Under the pieces are notes generated by a model. It did not search any database and had not been told where the DNA came from. It saw only the letters and a program-made list of their open reading frames with translations. Below are positions 63,401 to 64,000 of a stretch of DNA of 64,000 bases, piece by piece. Origin of the DNA: Halictus rubicundus (taxonomy: Eukaryota > Arthropoda > Insecta > Hymenoptera > Halictidae). How positions within the stretch are numbered: position 1 is the stretch's first letter; every line of letters begins with the position of its first letter. Position numbers and translations under genes: made by a program. Where the stretch lies: positions 62,001 to 126,000 of the forward strand of contig NW_027488694.1 of assembly GCF_050948215.1 (NCBI RefSeq), given 5' to 3'.

Positions 63401-64000
63401 ATCCTATCCTCTATCCTATCCAATCCTCCATCCTATCCTATCCTCTATCCTGTCCTATCCTCTATCCTATCCTATCTTCTATCCTATCCTATCCTCTATC
63501 CTATCAAATCCCCTATCCTATCCTCTATCCTATCCTATCCTCTATCCTATCCTATCTTTTATCCTATCCTATCCTCTATCCTATCCTATCGTCTATCCTA
63601 TCCTATCCTCTATCCTATCCTATCCTCTAACCTATCCTATCCTCTATCCTATCCTATCCTCTATCCTATCCTATCTTCTATCCCATCCTATCCTATCTTC
63701 TATCCTATCCGATCCACTATCCTATCCTATCTTCTATCCTATCTGATCCTCTATCCTATCAAATCCCCTATCCTATCTTCTATCCTATCCTATCCTCTAT
63801 CCTATCCTGTCGTCTATCCTATCCTCTATCCTATCCTTTCCTCTATCCTATCCTATCCTCTATCCTATCCTATCCTCTATCCTATCCTATCCTCTATCCT
63901 ATCCTATCCTCTAACCTATCCTATCCTCTATCCTATCCTATCTTCCATCCTATCCTTTCCTCTATCCTATCGTATCTTCTATCCTATCCTCTATCATATC

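Larger units (their letters stand above)
1..64000. repeat. 17-bp CTATC-based satellite array filling the window
   Basis: The array is made of the pentamer CTATC and the heptamer CTCTATC, mostly in the order 7+5+5, giving the 17-mer CTCTATCCTATCCTATC. Units of 12 bp and 22 bp differ by one pentamer. The consensus has 7 C, 7 T, 3 A and no G. Every copy has the same orientation, and no stretch of unrelated sequence was seen. G occurs only in variants such as ATCGTC, CCTGTATCC, CTCTGTCC, CCTAGCC and CCGATCC. Simple-word satellites of this kind are typical of eukaryotic heterochromatin; function and host are not visible here. No gene, RNA, promoter or terminator can be supported anywhere in the window. 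Confidence 0.98.
56270..64000. repeat. Type I satellite domain (right) with type II islands
   Basis: CTAACC (56745, 59585, 60444, 63628, 63912), TATGAAATCC (56943, 57368, 57761, 58424, 61182, 62222, 62307, 63105) and CATTATCC (from about 58,978 on) mark the block. Short islands with CCTAGCC (60065, 60305, 60836, 61427, 61887) interrupt it between 59.9 and 62.1 kb. The array runs off the window end inside a CTAACC / CTTCCATCC module. Confidence 0.8.

Noticed and set aside
1..64000. CRISPR array
   Set aside because: There are no unique spacers between repeats; the repeats are contiguous and degenerate.
1..64000. Telomeric repeat
   Set aside because: CTATC/GGATA words resemble CCTAA-type telomere repeats only loosely. 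The 17-bp composite unit and extensive internal duplication do not fit a telomerase-made array.
1..64000. Plasmid iterons or a bacterial origin
   Set aside because: Iterons can be 17 bp, but they come in small clusters beside a replication gene. Here there are several thousand units and no gene.
1..64000. tRNA, rRNA or other structured RNA genes
   Set aside because: The + strand is almost free of G, so stable stems cannot form over any useful length, and no non-repeat segment exists.

Overview
The whole 64-kb window is one uninterrupted array of simple-sequence satellite DNA. I find no protein-coding gene, RNA gene, mobile element or unique sequence in it. The basic word is the pentamer CTATC (GATAG on the other strand). 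It is organised into a 17-bp unit, CTCTATCCTATCCTATC: two plain pentamers plus one carrying an extra CT. Units of 12 bp (one pentamer fewer) and 22 bp (one more) are mixed in. All copies have the same orientation. The + strand is almost entirely C and T with about 18% A, and G appears only in variant units.

Such an array points to eukaryotic heterochromatin (pericentromeric, subtelomeric, sex- or B-chromosome satellite). Nothing in the window identifies the clade. The absence of any transposon or inversion over 64 kb suggests recent amplification or strong homogenisation.

Open frames up to 1,977 codons on the + strand are artefacts. The 17-bp unit contains no TAA, TAG or TGA, and 17 is not divisible by 3. 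All three frames therefore read the same 17-residue Tyr/Pro/Ile/Leu/Ser repeat and stop only where a variant unit makes a stop. The - strand has TAG in every unit and no long frames.

Above the 17-mer there is a clear hierarchy of variant-marked modules. Type I sequence carries CTAACC, TATGAAATCC and often CATTATCC. It fills about 1-7.5 kb, 38.5-42.8 kb and 56.3-64 kb. Type II sequence carries CCTAGCC, about 54 times in the window. It fills about 14.3-38.5 kb and 42.8-56.3 kb, and enters the last type I block as short islands. At 7.5-14.3 kb a higher-order repeat of 2.02-2.39 kb is present three times. It is followed by three copies of a 1.03-1.08 kb unit (14.3-17.5 kb). Shorter tandem duplications have periods of 306, 400-434, 466, 478, 1,183, 1,947 and 1,973 bp. 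Long-range copies lie 4.4, 7.0, 11.5, 13.5-13.7 and 16.9-17.8 kb apart. Several duplications span a type I/type II boundary, so the domain pattern itself has been copied. The distances come from comparing variant landmarks by eye; block ends are approximate to tens of bases.
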